Source: Timema cristinae
Taxonomy: Eukaryota; Arthropoda; Insecta; Phasmatodea; Timematidae
DNA: 64,000 bases
Assembly (NCBI GenBank): GCA_039000515.1
Contig: JBCFYV010000520.1
Coordinates: 1-64,000, forward strand
Direction of reading: 5' to 3'
Part shown: piece by piece, positions 1-9,690 of the stretch
Position numbering within the stretch: position 1 is the stretch's first letter
How the letters are laid out: every line of letters begins with the position of its first letter
The notes under the pieces: generated by a model
The model's database searches: none
The model's input: the letters and a program-made list of their open reading frames with translations, nothing else
Told to the model about the DNA's origin: nothing
Made by a program: the position numbers and the translations under genes

Positions 1-60
1 CCCCGATCTCCCTGTATAAATAGTCTGGTCTAAAACTAGACCATGCGGTCATCAAAGGTC
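1..60 (-). repeat. SINE A head fragment, cut by window edge
   Basis: Read on the minus strand this gives the head of a family A SINE: a CCGCATGGTCTA box-A-like stretch, then CTAGACCAGACT, then GGGAGATCGGGG, in the order seen in complete copies such as 13003-13250. The remainder lies beyond the window edge. Diverged and without a visible duplication. Confidence 0.5.
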
Positions 61-689
61 TTTACAAATTGAAACTTAAATATAATCCATATGAGATGAA
101 AAAACGTTTTAGCAGCTAAACTCTAGCATTTCGCAAAGCATGAACTTTAATTCACTGAAATCTGATTCAGAAGCAATAGTTACTCCCTCTCGCATAAATA
201 TTTCCAGTTAAATGGCAGTGTTTTCCCAATAATTTTGATTATTTTTTTTACCACAAAGTAATGAGTGTGCCCTTTGTTGACCCTGGATGCCAGTATGGTT
301 CCACTAAGGCGCAGCTTATAAGAGATGACAGTGTAGTACTTCAAAGTAAGACTGCTTCCTTTTAAGGTTAACGGAGTGTAGAAAATTACAACAAAGGTTA
401 AGAAAATACCTATGAGATATATATACATACACACACAACTAGAGGATCATGAACCTAATGTATGTGCACCGAGCATTATTTATGATATCTCACCCCTCCC
501 TAAAAAAAATTATACAAATTCTGGACCCTGTTGATAACTGACGCACTGGGGCGTCACTTAGACCTTTAGAATCCTCATTTCAATTTAAAATCACCACCCT
601 TATTCCCCAAAGGAAGGCTTAATTTTGAGCGTTTGTTTAGAATATTTCAAAACAAGTAGTTTCAAAAACCAGACAATTCTTAGTTTTGG
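61..689. other. AT-rich stretch, no recognised feature
   Basis: I see no coding pattern, no repeat shared with other parts of the window and no structured RNA. The only open frame is short and composed of low-complexity hydrophobic codons typical of chance in AT-rich DNA. Confidence 0.5.
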
Positions 690-881
690 CTTTGCGTCAC
701 TATCTCAATAGACTAGACTGCCGATGACGGGGAAATTAGGGTTCGAATCTCAATCGGATGCACTGAGAGTGGTTTTCCTAAATGGGTTCATACTCTCCCT
801 CCATACAAATGCGGGTACACTTACTTAAATTCAACGTTCATCATCCCTAGCATTAACGTAATTAGCACATGGTATAACCCG
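690..881 (+). repeat. SINE family A, 3' end replaced by SINE C
   Basis: Contains the box-B-like GGGTTCGAATCTCAATCGG, the body motif with GTGGTTTTCCTAAATGG, CTCTCCCTCCATACAAATGC and the GCATTAACGTAATTAGCACAT segment in the usual order. The copy stops after GGTATAACCCGA, just inside the shared 3' tail, and a family C head begins at the next base. No target-site duplication is visible, so the junction may be a nested insertion or a chimeric retroposon. Confidence 0.75.
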
Positions 882-1095
882 ACACCTTAGCTCAGGCGGT
901 AGCGTGTCTGCCTTCTTAGCTAAGGGTCCCGGGCTTGATCCCCGGCATGGCCGAAAATTTATTATTAGTGAAATGTGGGTTTACCCTCTCACATTAATAA
1001 ATTAACGGCTGAACTGCCAAAGGCTGGGAACCGCAATGGATATAAAAGTACATAGTACAAAACCTGAATGGGTAGTAAGACTGCTAAAAAAAATC
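882..1095 (+). repeat. SINE family C with the shared A/B tail
   Basis: The head is tRNA-like: box-A-like TTAGCTCAGGCGGTAGCG and box-B-like GGGCTTGATCCCCGG at tRNA spacing. The middle (GAAATGTGGGTTTACCCTC, AATTAACGGCTG) matches the C copy at 28836-29116. After AATTAACGGCTG the two copies diverge: this one ends ACCTGAATGGGTAGTAAGAC plus TGCTAAAA, which is the A/B tail. Confidence 0.75.
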
Positions 1096-1169
1096 ATCAA
1101 GGTCGTATGATATTTCGATCTTTCTCTCAGCATTGGACGACCTTGGACAACAAAGCTAATCCCCGCTTC

Positions 1170-1452
1170 TACTGGTAGATACCCGCCTCGGTGGCGTAGT
1201 TGGCTAGCGCGCTAGTCGTGTTGACCTCGACTGCTGAGGACGGGGAGATCGAGGTTCGAATCTCGGTCGGGTGAACTGGGGTGGTTTTTCCTAAATGGTT
1301 TTACACTCTCCCTCCACGCAAATGCGGGTTCACTTCCTCTAATTCAACCTTCCCAATTCCTAATCCATTAGCGTAATTAGTACTTAAAGCGTATAACCCG
1401 AACGGGTAGTAAGACGCGGTGCTAAATATTATTATTATTATTACTGGTAGAT
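1170..1452 (+). repeat. Full-length SINE family A with 11-bp TSD
   Basis: This is the reference copy for family A. The tRNA-like head has box A (GTGGCGTAGTTGGCTAGCGC) and box B (GAGGTTCGAATCTCGG). The body follows, and the end is the shared tail CCCGAACGGGTAGTAAGACG with an (ATT)n run. The 11-bp direct repeat TACTGGTAGAT flanks it at 1170-1180 and 1442-1452. Structure and duplication indicate Pol III transcription and LINE-type target-primed insertion, fairly recent because the duplication is perfect. Confidence 0.92.
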
Positions 1453-1994
1453 TGTCGATACTGAGGAACGGAAGTGATTTATATATTCGATTTAGAAAAG
1501 ACTACGAAACTATTATTATGTTTGTGACAAACCGAAGAACCTGGTTTTAATATAATCTTATTAATTGACATACACCCATATTTTAATTTTAATATTTTGA
1601 CAATGCCCATGTTGACATGTAGCCCTACGAATGGAGTATATAGTATACCCAAAACAAAATCAAAATAGATTTTTAATAGAACATGCATCACTTCTACAAA
1701 ATGGAATATCCCCCCTCCCCTCACCCTTTTCCTCCCATTTCCCGGCAGCAGATAGCCAGCCAGCCACACCGGGGATATTGGGCTATTTCCCGTTTCATTG
1801 AACACGGCTTCCGCCCATTTTCGGACCTTGTAGCTTCCCCTCCAACCCCTCTTCAGCACTTAAAAAACCTTGATCCAAAATGTAAATCGTGGGGGCTGGC
1901 CTTCCCTCACCTACGTCTCTAGCTGGGTTTATTCGCATTCATTGCGATGTTCTATACTTCCACTGTAACATATAGTCTACACAGTAAGGAGAGA

Positions 1995-2175
1995 GACCCG
2001 CATTGGTGGTCACGCGGACAAAGGAATCAGTCTCATCTAGACAGGGTTTTTTCTGTAACGCGGACGTCGGGGTTCAAACCTCTACCGGGTGTACTGATGT
2101 AACCTGGGTTTTCCTCCTTAAATTGATTCTCACTCTCCTTTCACACAAATGTGGGTACATTTTCGCTCAAATTAC
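1995..2175 (+). repeat. Degraded SINE family A
   Basis: Box-B-like GGGGTTCAAACCTC, then CGGGTGTACTGATG, CCTTAAATTGATTCTCACTC and CACACAAATGTGGGTACATT follow the family A order. The 3' tail is missing or unrecognisable. Confidence 0.6.
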
Positions 2176-2542
2176 GAGACACGATTTAATACTAACTTAT
2201 TTCTAGCATAGACAAAATACTCAGTCCTGGCAAAAAGTTAATTTGTCACTGCTAATATAGAACCCCCAATTTCAAATTTTCCGTCATGCAGGTAATACAG
2301 CCTGGGACCCTTGGGCAAATAGGCAGACACGATACCGACTGTAGTTATATAATTTGATGACCATTCAAAAACTTCAAGTTCAAGTTCGAGAACTGACAAT
2401 AATATTAGGTACTAATCTGTTTAGTCAACGTGCCAGTTCAAGATTAGATAATAAATTAAATTACAGTACCTACTTTACCATAAGTCTATAATTAATTCTA
2501 TGAATTGTTATATTTTACTAACAGGTTTATAAAAGGAGATAT

Positions 2543-2559
2543 ATATAACCTCATCTTAA
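2543..2559 (-). repeat. SINE A tail fragment left of the piggyBac
   Basis: AACCTCATCTTAA aligns with the minus-strand start of a family A SINE (ACCGCGTCTTA) and joins in register to TACCCGTCCGGG at 3641 once the piggyBac and one TTAA are removed. It is the severed end of the SINE at 3641-3800. Confidence 0.55.
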
Positions 2560-3640
2560 CCCTAGCAGCACACCGTGGGGAGCCGGCGACCCGGCTCACT
2601 ATACTTACCAGATTTTCACATTTATTAAACAGGCTAAAGCGTTGCTGCCAGGTATACCTTCTTGCTCTTCTAGCTGTTGAAGTAGAAGGGTTCAGTTGTT
2701 TTTTTCCGTATTTTTAAAACCTATTTTGAGCATTTAGGTCGCTTTGTGCTATGAAAATAGCAATGTTAACACTATGACTTTTTTTCCTGTGAAGTGTTTA
2801 GTTGTGTATAGTTGTTTAAAAGTTGTATATAGTGTATTTCGGTTGATTTTTTATTTTAATAAAATTCAAATTTGGTCATGGGAATAACAAGTAAACGACT
2901 GAAGCGGAAAAAATAGCTTATTTTAAAGCTGACAAGAGAGTATACAAGGTACAAACATAAATGTGACGGTGGACAACTTGTTCACAGATTGTGAACTAGC
3001 TAAAGGACTTTTTAAAGTTAATTTGACCGTCATATGCACTATGAGAAAAAATAAAGCTGACATTCCAATGGTGCAAATCAAAGGGAGTTAGCTCAACGAA
3101 ATTTGTGTTTGATGAAGCATCTACAATGGTGTCATTTTTTCCCAATAGAAATAAAGCAGTGATTTTACTGCCAACTATACATTTCCAGGCTGTTGTTGAA
3201 GAATAAACCGGCACACTGGAAATAATTATTTTTATTATAGTACAAAGGGTGGAGTCGACAAATTCGATCAGCTCTTTCACTCAAAAATAGAAGACTATAA
3301 GATGGCCACGTAGAGTATTTTATGGCATTACAGATGCAGCTGGTGTAAACTCTTTGGTAATTTACTGTTTGGACAATATCATCCTTAAAACCTGTTAGAA
3401 GAAAGTTTGGGAATTTGTAGCAATTGTGAAGATGATGTAAAATATTAATATCATATAATTGAAAATATAATATTTTAAAGAGTTATATTATTTGTGTTGA
3501 ATAGTCATGACTAAGCTAATAATTTAAAGTATACAAGAATTCTTTTTTTACATTTAAAAACGTTATTTAATAATGGGTCATATATGACCCCACGATGTGC
3601 TTCATGCTACGATAATGGCATGGTGTTCTTCTAGGGTTAA
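2556..3640 (+). mobile_element. piggyBac-family DNA transposon, 1,077 bp, with TTAA TSD
   Basis: The element body runs 2560-3636 and is flanked on both sides by TTAA (2556-2559, 3637-3640), the piggyBac target site. The ends are inverted: left CCCTAGCAGCACACCGTG, right (reverse complement) CCCTAGAAGAACACCATG, three mismatches in 18. They begin CCCTAG like the canonical piggyBac terminus. Inside is a short transposase start, an internal deletion, and a decayed C-terminal transposase region. The element is non-autonomous and inserted into an older SINE. Confidence 0.9.
2877..3370 (+). pseudogene. piggyBac transposase, broken remnant
   Basis: Several plus-strand frames together give pieces of a piggyBac transposase in the correct order. 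A short start MGITSKRLKRKK (from about 2878) meets a stop. After an apparent internal deletion, VTVDNLFTD (from 2963) and TMRKNKADIP match the DNxFT and RKNK motifs. STMVSFFPNRNKAVILLPT lies near 3115-3175. KGGVDKFDQLFHSKIEDYKM (from 3245) is the conserved KGGVD-x-x-DQ block, and RWP followed by FYGITDAAGVNSLVIY ends near 3365. By family knowledge, VDN and KGGVD carry the second and third catalytic aspartates; the region with the first is deleted. Stops and frameshifts separate the pieces, so no active enzyme can be made. The stop-rich reading makes this a fossil, not a domesticated gene. Confidence 0.88.
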
Positions 3641-3800
3641 TACCCGTCCGGGTTACACGCATATATACTAATTACGCTATGTGTTCGGGATGAGTAAGGT
3701 TAAATTTAGAGGAAATTTACCTGCATTTGCGTGGAGAGTGAAAACCATTTACAAAAAACTGCGAGTGTGACGTCTTAACCATGTGACCACCCAAGTGGGT
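3641..3800 (-). repeat. SINE family A, main part, split by piggyBac
   Basis: Minus-strand SINE with TACCCGTCCGGGTTACACGC, CTAATTACGCTA, GGTTAAATTTAGAGGAAATT, CATTTGCGTGGAGAGTGAAAA and head remnants GTGTGACGTCTTAACCATG and CCACCCAAGTGGG. The box B region is internally deleted. Its tail lies on the far side of the piggyBac. Confidence 0.75.
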
Positions 3801-4394
3801 CAAAATACAATATGAATACCCCTCTTAAGTTTTACTCTTCATTTAACTTACCTATAATCCAGCTGAGCAAATGAAAATTCTCAAACCCCTTACCCTTACT
3901 GTATAAAAACCTCTCAAAGTCATTTGAAAACTGAGCATTCGCTACTCCAGCCCTCGTTGCCCTTATCCACTCCCTTTAAAAAAGGGGGCAGAGGGGTTTT
4001 GAGCCAGACTCGGGTGCTAGTGTTGAATCTATAGAAGTCCCGAGCAAATGAACACAAATCTAATACGAGCCATCGGGGCTGTGAGATTAGTTCCATATAT
4101 CACCGCTAGAAAGCAATGGGTTAGCTCGGTCACCTTCTCAACCATTTAGAAAATCGATTTCCTGTTCAAGTGTTAATTCCAGTACATTCTGGTGGTCGTG
4201 CGATTGTTAACTACTAAAGCTACTGCAGCCACAATGTTATAAAAATCACTTAGAAGTAAATTTCAATCTCAATGATAAAGCGATATTCAAAATAGAAGTT
4301 CATTAGAGCAAAATTTTAGAATGCGTATCTTTTTAAAAGAGTTATTTCTATGCAAATTGTAATATACGGATACCTAATTTGAATGTATTATATA
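3801..4394. other. Unique-looking AT-rich stretch
   Basis: No coding pattern and no match to repeats elsewhere in the window. A short purine/pyrimidine stretch with AAAAAAGGGGGCAGAGGGG near 3978 has no clear meaning. Confidence 0.4.
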
Positions 4395-4690
4395 AATATG
4401 TATGAGTAGCCTACTCCGTGGTGTAGTGGTCAGTGCACCTGGCTATGAGCCTCAAGGACCTGGGCTTGATTCCCGGCTGATACCTTGGGTATTTTTCCCG
4501 AAAAGAAACTACCACAACGGTTAACAGGTTTTGCCTTTAGTTAGTTAGGTTTAAGAAAGGTTTAAGAGTTTCCACTGGTTATACACCCTCATACTATCAC
4601 CATCACCTCATCTCATCGAGACATAGAAAGAGCCTTCACGTAAAGAATGTACGATTTAGTAAATTCGGGCGTCCCCTGGACAACGGTACA
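4395..4690 (+). repeat. SINE family D, tRNA-like head
   Basis: The head begins CTCCGTGGTGTAGTGGTCAG (box-A-like) and has box-B-like CTGGGCTTGATTCCCGGC about 40 bases later, as in tRNA-derived SINEs. The following body has TACACCCTCATACTATCACC and a CATCTCATCGAGAC segment that I do not find in the other families. The 3' boundary is uncertain, and no duplication was found. Confidence 0.65.
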
Positions 4691-4754
4691 TTAGTACTGG
4701 CTAATCTCTCCACAAATGGGCTACGAATGATGTAGCACAGAGGCAATTAACATG

Positions 4755-4965
4755 CATTTTCTAAACCGACTGATTATATCATCAAACGATAATTTATATG
4801 ATCGAGAACAAAAGAAACTAGCCAATTTTGTCGGGAAAAGTCTATTTACATACCTTCCAGGGTTCTTTTCCATACCATAATCGATAGGACTGACGGCTTA
4901 GCTTCTTCTCCGAATTGTTATCGTTCAAAAAAAATGCGTAGACCCTGGCTGAATTTGAACCAACG
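4755..4965 (-). repeat. Dispersed repeat E, copy 1
   Basis: Aligns over its whole length with 36490-36725: shared AACCGACTGATTATATCA, AATTTATATGA, a TCGGGAAAAGT/TCCGGGAAGGG block, GGCTTAGCTTCTTCT/GGCTTTATTTGTCCTTC, and TGGCTGAATTTGAAC/TGGGTTTGAAC at the right end. Read on minus, that end gives a box-B-like GTTCAAAnnC, so it may be a tRNA-headed SINE on the minus strand. Poorly preserved. Confidence 0.6.
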
Positions 4966-5260
4966 TAAATAAATTGTATTTCTTTTTAGAAAACATTTTG
5001 GTTATTTTCCTGATGTTTGACAATAATTATTGTCAAACCGTATTTATTTTAACGTATAGTTAATTAACTACATTACAGTACAAAGGGAATTTTACAATGA
5101 AATAAACACTTATTTAAGATGATATTCTGATGGAGTGAATGTGTACAATCCGAGTATCGTTTATCTGAACTTAAAACTCTCTCCTGAAACTTGAAAAGAC
5201 GTGTTAGATTCAGAGAGCTTCGTGTTTAGGGTTGTCTCCAATAACGCTGAGCCATAATAT

Positions 5261-5326
5261 TATTGGTGTTTGCGTATAGCCTTGACGGGTTTTAAGACGC
5301 GGTGCTAAAAAACAAATATTGGTATT
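5261..5326 (+). repeat. Tail-only SINE insertion
   Basis: Only the 3' terminal 46 bases of the shared SINE tail are present (5271-5316): TGCGTATAGCC, GACGGG and AAGACGCGGTGCTAAAA. They are flanked by TATTGGTGTT (5261-5270) and TATTGGTATT (5317-5326), a 10-bp direct repeat with one mismatch. This fits extreme 5' truncation during target-primed reverse transcription. Confidence 0.7.
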
Positions 5327-5747
5327 TAAAAGTATCGTCGACAAAATAAGGCTATTTGAGCCTTCTTTTACCGTGAGCCCTATGTAGACGCGCTTCGATC
5401 ACGGATATTATCACCGAGTAGTCGGCTATTATTTTATGACTATGACCACGCCATTGTTAGGTGATGCACATTTAAATTACAAACAGGACACTTCCAAAAC
5501 GTGACACCGCGGCTCGGTCGTATGCTGCTGGTTGGGTTAAAAAATTAGTCATGGCAACGCAGAGTGCGAGAATGCACGGTTAAATTGTAGGAGAATAATA
5601 GTTAATAATAGTTATGTTGGGGAGTCATGACTGAGTCTATAGTAACTATTAGTGTCGCCACCATTATGTTAATACAATATTCCCCGTGTTTTACAGAAGG
5701 AAGACCAAATGGTATTGCTATTCGCAGAATCACATGGTTTTTATTAG

Positions 5748-5992
5748 AACCGTGTCTTACCACCCATTAGCGTTATACGCGTATGCAGGCTTACTAATTA
5801 TGCTAATGGTTAGGTATGAGGAAGGTTGAATTTGGAGGAAGTGTACCCACATTTGGGTGGAAAGTGGGGAATCATTAAGGAAAACCACCCTCAGTACACC
5901 CAACCGGAATCGAGCCACGATCTCCACATCTTAGGCAGTCTATTTTATTGCAAGAGTAGCGCCTTAGACCATACAACCTCTAAAGCGGGTTA
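5748..5992 (-). repeat. SINE family A
   Basis: Near-complete minus-strand copy: ACCGTGTCTTACCACCCATT, GGTATGAGGAAGGTTGAATT, AAAACCACCCTCAGTACACC, CGGAATCGAGCCACGATCTC (box B region) and GTAGCGCCTTAGACCATAC (box A region), ending CTCTAAAGCGGG. No duplication found. Confidence 0.85.
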
Positions 5993-6754
5993 GTTTAAGA
6001 TAAAACTAATGGACTACCAATTATTGAAAAAGAATATCTAAAAATTCCATAAGAGTATCCAAGAAATATATCCTTCATTTTTGTCACGAGTGTCACTCAC
6101 TACCCGTTTGTTTTATTCGCATAACTTACACAAAAAATTCGTGACTTTTCACTGATCAGAAAATCAAATTTCTCTGACTAAAACTCATATCAAAATTTAT
6201 AATACCAAACAAAATCATAATATTACATTTTGTTAAAAGCAACATTTGTGGAATGAACTAAAAACAAGCAGAGAGCCAATTAAAAACAGCGTTTGAATAG
6301 GATTTAAAAAAATATGTATTCTTTAGACAGCCAAGTATGCCATTTCTCCAGCACTTTTACAAAATTCACTGACATTACATTTATTTTCCTGACAGTTTGT
6401 AATTACTAGACTTTTCCCGGTTTTTCATGTGTGTTTCAACCCTGAAAAACTACTTAAAGGCAAACAATGAAGACTTATATAATTTAGTCACGCTCTCAAG
6501 CGTCGTCATTGTCTTTATGCAGCTAGTGGGGGCATTTAAAACATTCCGTAAACAAACCTCCAGATATACTAGCACTATTGTTGTCACTCCAAGTCACATG
6601 TCTGCCGCCTGAGTCGTGCACTGACACAAAGCCGTGAAAGATCTGAAGCGAATTACAACCATCCCTTCTAACCTAATAATCCGGCAACATCTTTACTCAA
6701 GCTTTGAAAATATAGTTCACAGATAAATATTTTATTATTATTCAAGGTCTTGCT
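5993..6754. other. AT-rich stretch, no recognised feature
   Basis: No shared repeat or credible coding frame. An open frame near 6427-6612 has no recognisable motif and no flanking splice or start context that would favour it. Confidence 0.4.
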
Positions 6755-6930
6755 TGCATATTCTGAACCGACCGATTACATCAGCACACGTCTTAAAAGA
6801 TTGATTTAAATTTAGAAAAGACAACATCTAGCCCCGGCCGTTAATTAATCACTGTGAATGGGTTATTCCACATTTCACAAATGATACATTTTTCGACCAT
6901 AGAAAATTGAACCTTGGACCCTTAGCTTTC
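6755..6930 (-). repeat. Dispersed repeat E, copy 2
   Basis: TGCATATTCTGAACCGACCG followed by ATTACATCAGCACACG is close to the start of the copy at 36490 (CTGAACCGACTGATTATATC, AGCACACG). The rest is more diverged, ending near AGAAAATTGAACC. Confidence 0.5.
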
Positions 6931-7029
6931 ACAGATAAAGCTGTCGAGCGATGAATCAAGGATATTACATTTTTATTTTAGTTGTTAAATTCAACATTAG
7001 AGTTTTTTATTTGTAGAGCAGTGGAGGTC

Positions 7030-7252
7030 CAACTACCGTTTAGGCTATTCGTGTATTTAGCACTATAGAGTAGGGATGAGGAATATGGAATTTATAGAAA
7101 ATGAAAACGCATTTGCATGGAGGAGACTGGGAAAATATTTAATAAAACTCACCCTCAATATACCCAGCTGGGATACGAGCCCCGAACTGTCACCAGTAAA
7201 CAAGACTATACGAGCCTGGCATTTAGCCAGCATATCCTCCGCTGCCGGTTAA
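7030..7252 (-). repeat. Degraded SINE family A
   Basis: AACTACCGTTTAGGCTATTC (tail), AGGGATGAGGAATATGGAAT, CATTTGCATGGAGGAGACTGG, ACTCACCCTCAATATACCCA, GCTGGGATACGAGCCCCGA (box B) are in family A order with many substitutions. Confidence 0.65.
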
Positions 7253-7774
7253 ATTAAATAGCCTCAAAATATAGTCACATCAAACGTACACAGGTGTTGT
7301 TTGTTGTTAAAAAAAACCACAGCCACAAGCGAGAACAGTCAACCTGGTGAAGTCGGTGACCTTCAGACAAGAATCAAGGAAGGACCGACCGTTCGTCTCT
7401 TTCTAACGGTAAAACTAAAAGATAAGCCAGTGCTGCCGTCCTCCAGGGGCGTCTCTAGCACGAGGTGCTCCATGGCATGACGACGAACAAGAGAGTGGCG
7501 TTAGCTGCAAGGTTAGCGTGCGCTACGGTAATCAACACTTATAATTACAGATGGATCGTGAATTTCAGCACCGAAGTGACAAAATGTATTAGGAGCCAGC
7601 CTCACTTCACTGTCTACTGTACTATGTTTTAGAAAAGAAAAAACGGGAGGGGGGAAGGGGACCGAGACAGGTGAAACCATTTTACTAAATTTAACAAATA
7701 ATACAAAAATGAAAAATAATTACTTTAAAATGAAAAAAGAATTGATTTAAACTGGTCCCAAATTTGAGGTCAAG
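7253..7774. other. No recognised feature
   Basis: Somewhat higher GC around 7430-7640 with short GC-rich words, but no open frame, splice pattern or repeat match that I can support. Confidence 0.35.
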
Positions 7775-7784
7775 TCAAGAACGC

Positions 7785-7834
<50 letters not shown>

Positions 7835-8116
7835 CAGCACCACGTCTTACTACCCGTTCGGGTTATACACACTTACGCTAATGTGTAATGGTAGGGTGAT
7901 TGTGGGATGAAATGAAGGACCTACAGTTTAACGTGGGATCCGAACCACGGCGGAGGCCTGGCATTCCACACATTCACATTAATACACGTCTTGTCAGAGG
8001 TGAAGAAAGGGTTTGGTAATCAGATAAATCTGCGCCTGTACCAAGGAGTGAATCCAGGACCCCAAGCAAAGAGGTCTTACACCTTACCCATAGACCACCA
8101 GTCATCAAGAACGCAG
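7775..8116 (-). repeat. SINE family B with 12-bp TSD
   Basis: Complete minus-strand family B copy. It starts with an (ATT)n run (7787-7834) and the shared tail CAGCACCACGTCTTACTACC. The B body follows: GTAATGGTAGGGTGATTGTG, ATGAAATGAAGGACCTACAG, GTCAGAGGTGAAGAAAGGG. The tRNA-like head is on the right (box B AGTGAATCCAGGACCCC, box A CTTACCCATAGACCACCAG). TCAAGAACGCAG flanks it at 7775-7786 and 8105-8116. Confidence 0.92.
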
Positions 8117-8214
8117 AAAATTGCATTTTAATGCTATTTCTGGTCGGAGTGTAATCTTGTATCCACGATCCCGGTTTGTAGGTCGTAATATGGGATATTA
8201 AGGGGTTGTAGCGA

Positions 8215-8430
8215 GCCCACCATATAGTCTGGTGTGACGATGTGGTCATGTTTTGAATCCCATACGAGTGTACTGGAGAGGGATTTTATTTTTCCTTAGA
8301 CGGCTTAATTTTAATTTCCCTTTATTCCTCCCACGAATGCACGTGCATTTCCTCACAACTCTACTACTTCCCTTACCCCAACCCCCACCAATGTAAATGA
8401 ATTCGTGGAGCCCGAACGTGTGGCAGACGA
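8215..8430 (+). repeat. Degraded SINE family A
   Basis: TTTTGAATCCCATACGAGTG (box B side), GAGTGTACTGGAGAGGG, TTTATTCCTCCCACGAATGC, ACGTGCATTTCCTCACAAC and CCCGAACGTGTGGCAGACG are in family A order. Strongly diverged. Confidence 0.5.
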
Positions 8431-8613
8431 GGAGAAAAAGAGACGAACTATTTGTAATGCTCTATCTATAGTTTGAATGTAATAAAATAAGAAAAATACA
8501 CTAGAAATAAAAGGATTTTTTTAAACTTGCAATAGATTTCAAGTTACATAAAATCTTAGTTAATATTTATATCATAGTAAAGATTGTGATCACTGTAGGC
8601 TTATATAGAGGCT

Positions 8614-8850
8614 GACCATAAAGCGTCCCATTCCATACAACTAAACCTCTATAGTGCCATTTTCGTGGAAGTATGACAAAAAAACCTCTAGGAAAAACAT
8701 TCTCAATACAATCAACCAGGATTTGAACGCCAATCTCTCTCCTCAATTTCCGCCCACTTCATCAGTAGTCCACTCTATTTCGGGAGTGAAAACTTCAGGG
8801 TAGACCACCGGTTAAAACAAGATATCCCTCTGGAATGGGACTTTGTGGTC
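8614..8850. mobile_element. Foldback element with about 20-bp inverted ends
   Basis: The left arm GACCATAAAGCGTCCCATTC (from 8614) is inverted at 8832-8850, which reads GACCACAAAGTCCCATTCC in reverse complement: one substitution and a 2-base gap. The interior has a family A SINE fragment. No clear target-site duplication, so the superfamily is unassigned. Confidence 0.55.
8690..8820 (-). repeat. SINE family A head-proximal fragment
   Basis: GGAAAAACATTCTCAATACA, CAACCAGGATTTGAACGCCA (box B) and TCGGGAGTGAAAACTTCAGG with GACCACCGG match the head half of minus-strand A copies. The tail half is absent. It lies inside the foldback element at 8614-8850. Confidence 0.55.
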
Positions 8851-9449
8851 ACCCCGTATTTCGAAATCACTTTATTAATGGTAAAATAAAATTATTACTA
8901 ATGCATGTTTTAAGTTTTGTAAATTCATCTCAAAATGTGTCTTCAATCTAACTAGATTCTAAAATCAAACGTATCCGCTGAAGCGCGCCAATAGGACGCG
9001 AAAGTTTACGAAACTTGATTTATAAGCCGACCTAAACTGATGTCTTACCCGGGTTGGACCTTATTCCGCAATAAACTTGTGTTGGAAACTGCTAGTGAAA
9101 TCCCGGGACAAAAAAGAACATGTCGGAAATAGGATGAAAAAGAACAGTTTTTTTATTCGCAGCTGAGAGATGGAAAAGAATAAAGAAAGCGAGCGCTCTT
9201 TGGAAACTGGGGCATCCGCCCGTGTTGGCACATATTCAAGGGTTAAGGGAGGGAAGAGGGACTTGGAGGATGAGGGGGGAAGGTTGCAAGCATCTCTTTA
9301 CAATGTCAATAAACATGAAGCCATGTTCGCGGCTTGAAAATTCCCCGGCAATGGTCTACCACAATTATATAAACACACATATGAGTTAAGTCAAATTCAC
9401 TATTTTACGAATCCGAATATTTATTTTATCTACAAATATATATTTTTAA

Positions 9450-9690
9450 GCACGTCTCACTATCTCTTCAGGTTATACACCTATGCACTAACTACGCTAA
9501 TGAGCTAGAAATAAGGGTGAATCATTTAACGTGTACCCGCATGTGTACTATAGGAAGATAAGAGTGTGAAACCATTTAGGAAAACCCACCCTCAGTACAT
9601 CCAACCAGGATCGAACCCCTATATTCCCGTGAACGGCAATCTAGTATTTGCGAGAGTGACGCCTTAAAACATGCGGCCACCAAAGCAGAT
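9450..9690 (-). repeat. SINE family A
   Basis: AGCACGTCTCACTATCTCTT, TTATACACCTATGCACTAAC, AAAACCCACCCTCAGTACAT, CCAACCAGGATCGAACCCC and GTGACGCCTTAAAACATGCG are in full family A order. No duplication seen. Confidence 0.82.

Noticed and set aside
180..434. Small membrane-protein-like frame on minus
   Set aside because: Hydrophobic composition follows from T-rich antisense text; no homologous motif, no supporting context.
1191..1270. Possible functional tRNA genes at SINE heads
   Set aside because: The heads have box A and box B but do not form full cloverleaf acceptor stems as far as I can pair them, and each is followed by a SINE body and tail.
7974..8249. Minus-strand open frame with [20 protein letters not shown]
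   Set aside because: It is the translated head and body of SINE B; a near-identical peptide occurs at 14261-14491, also in a SINE B.
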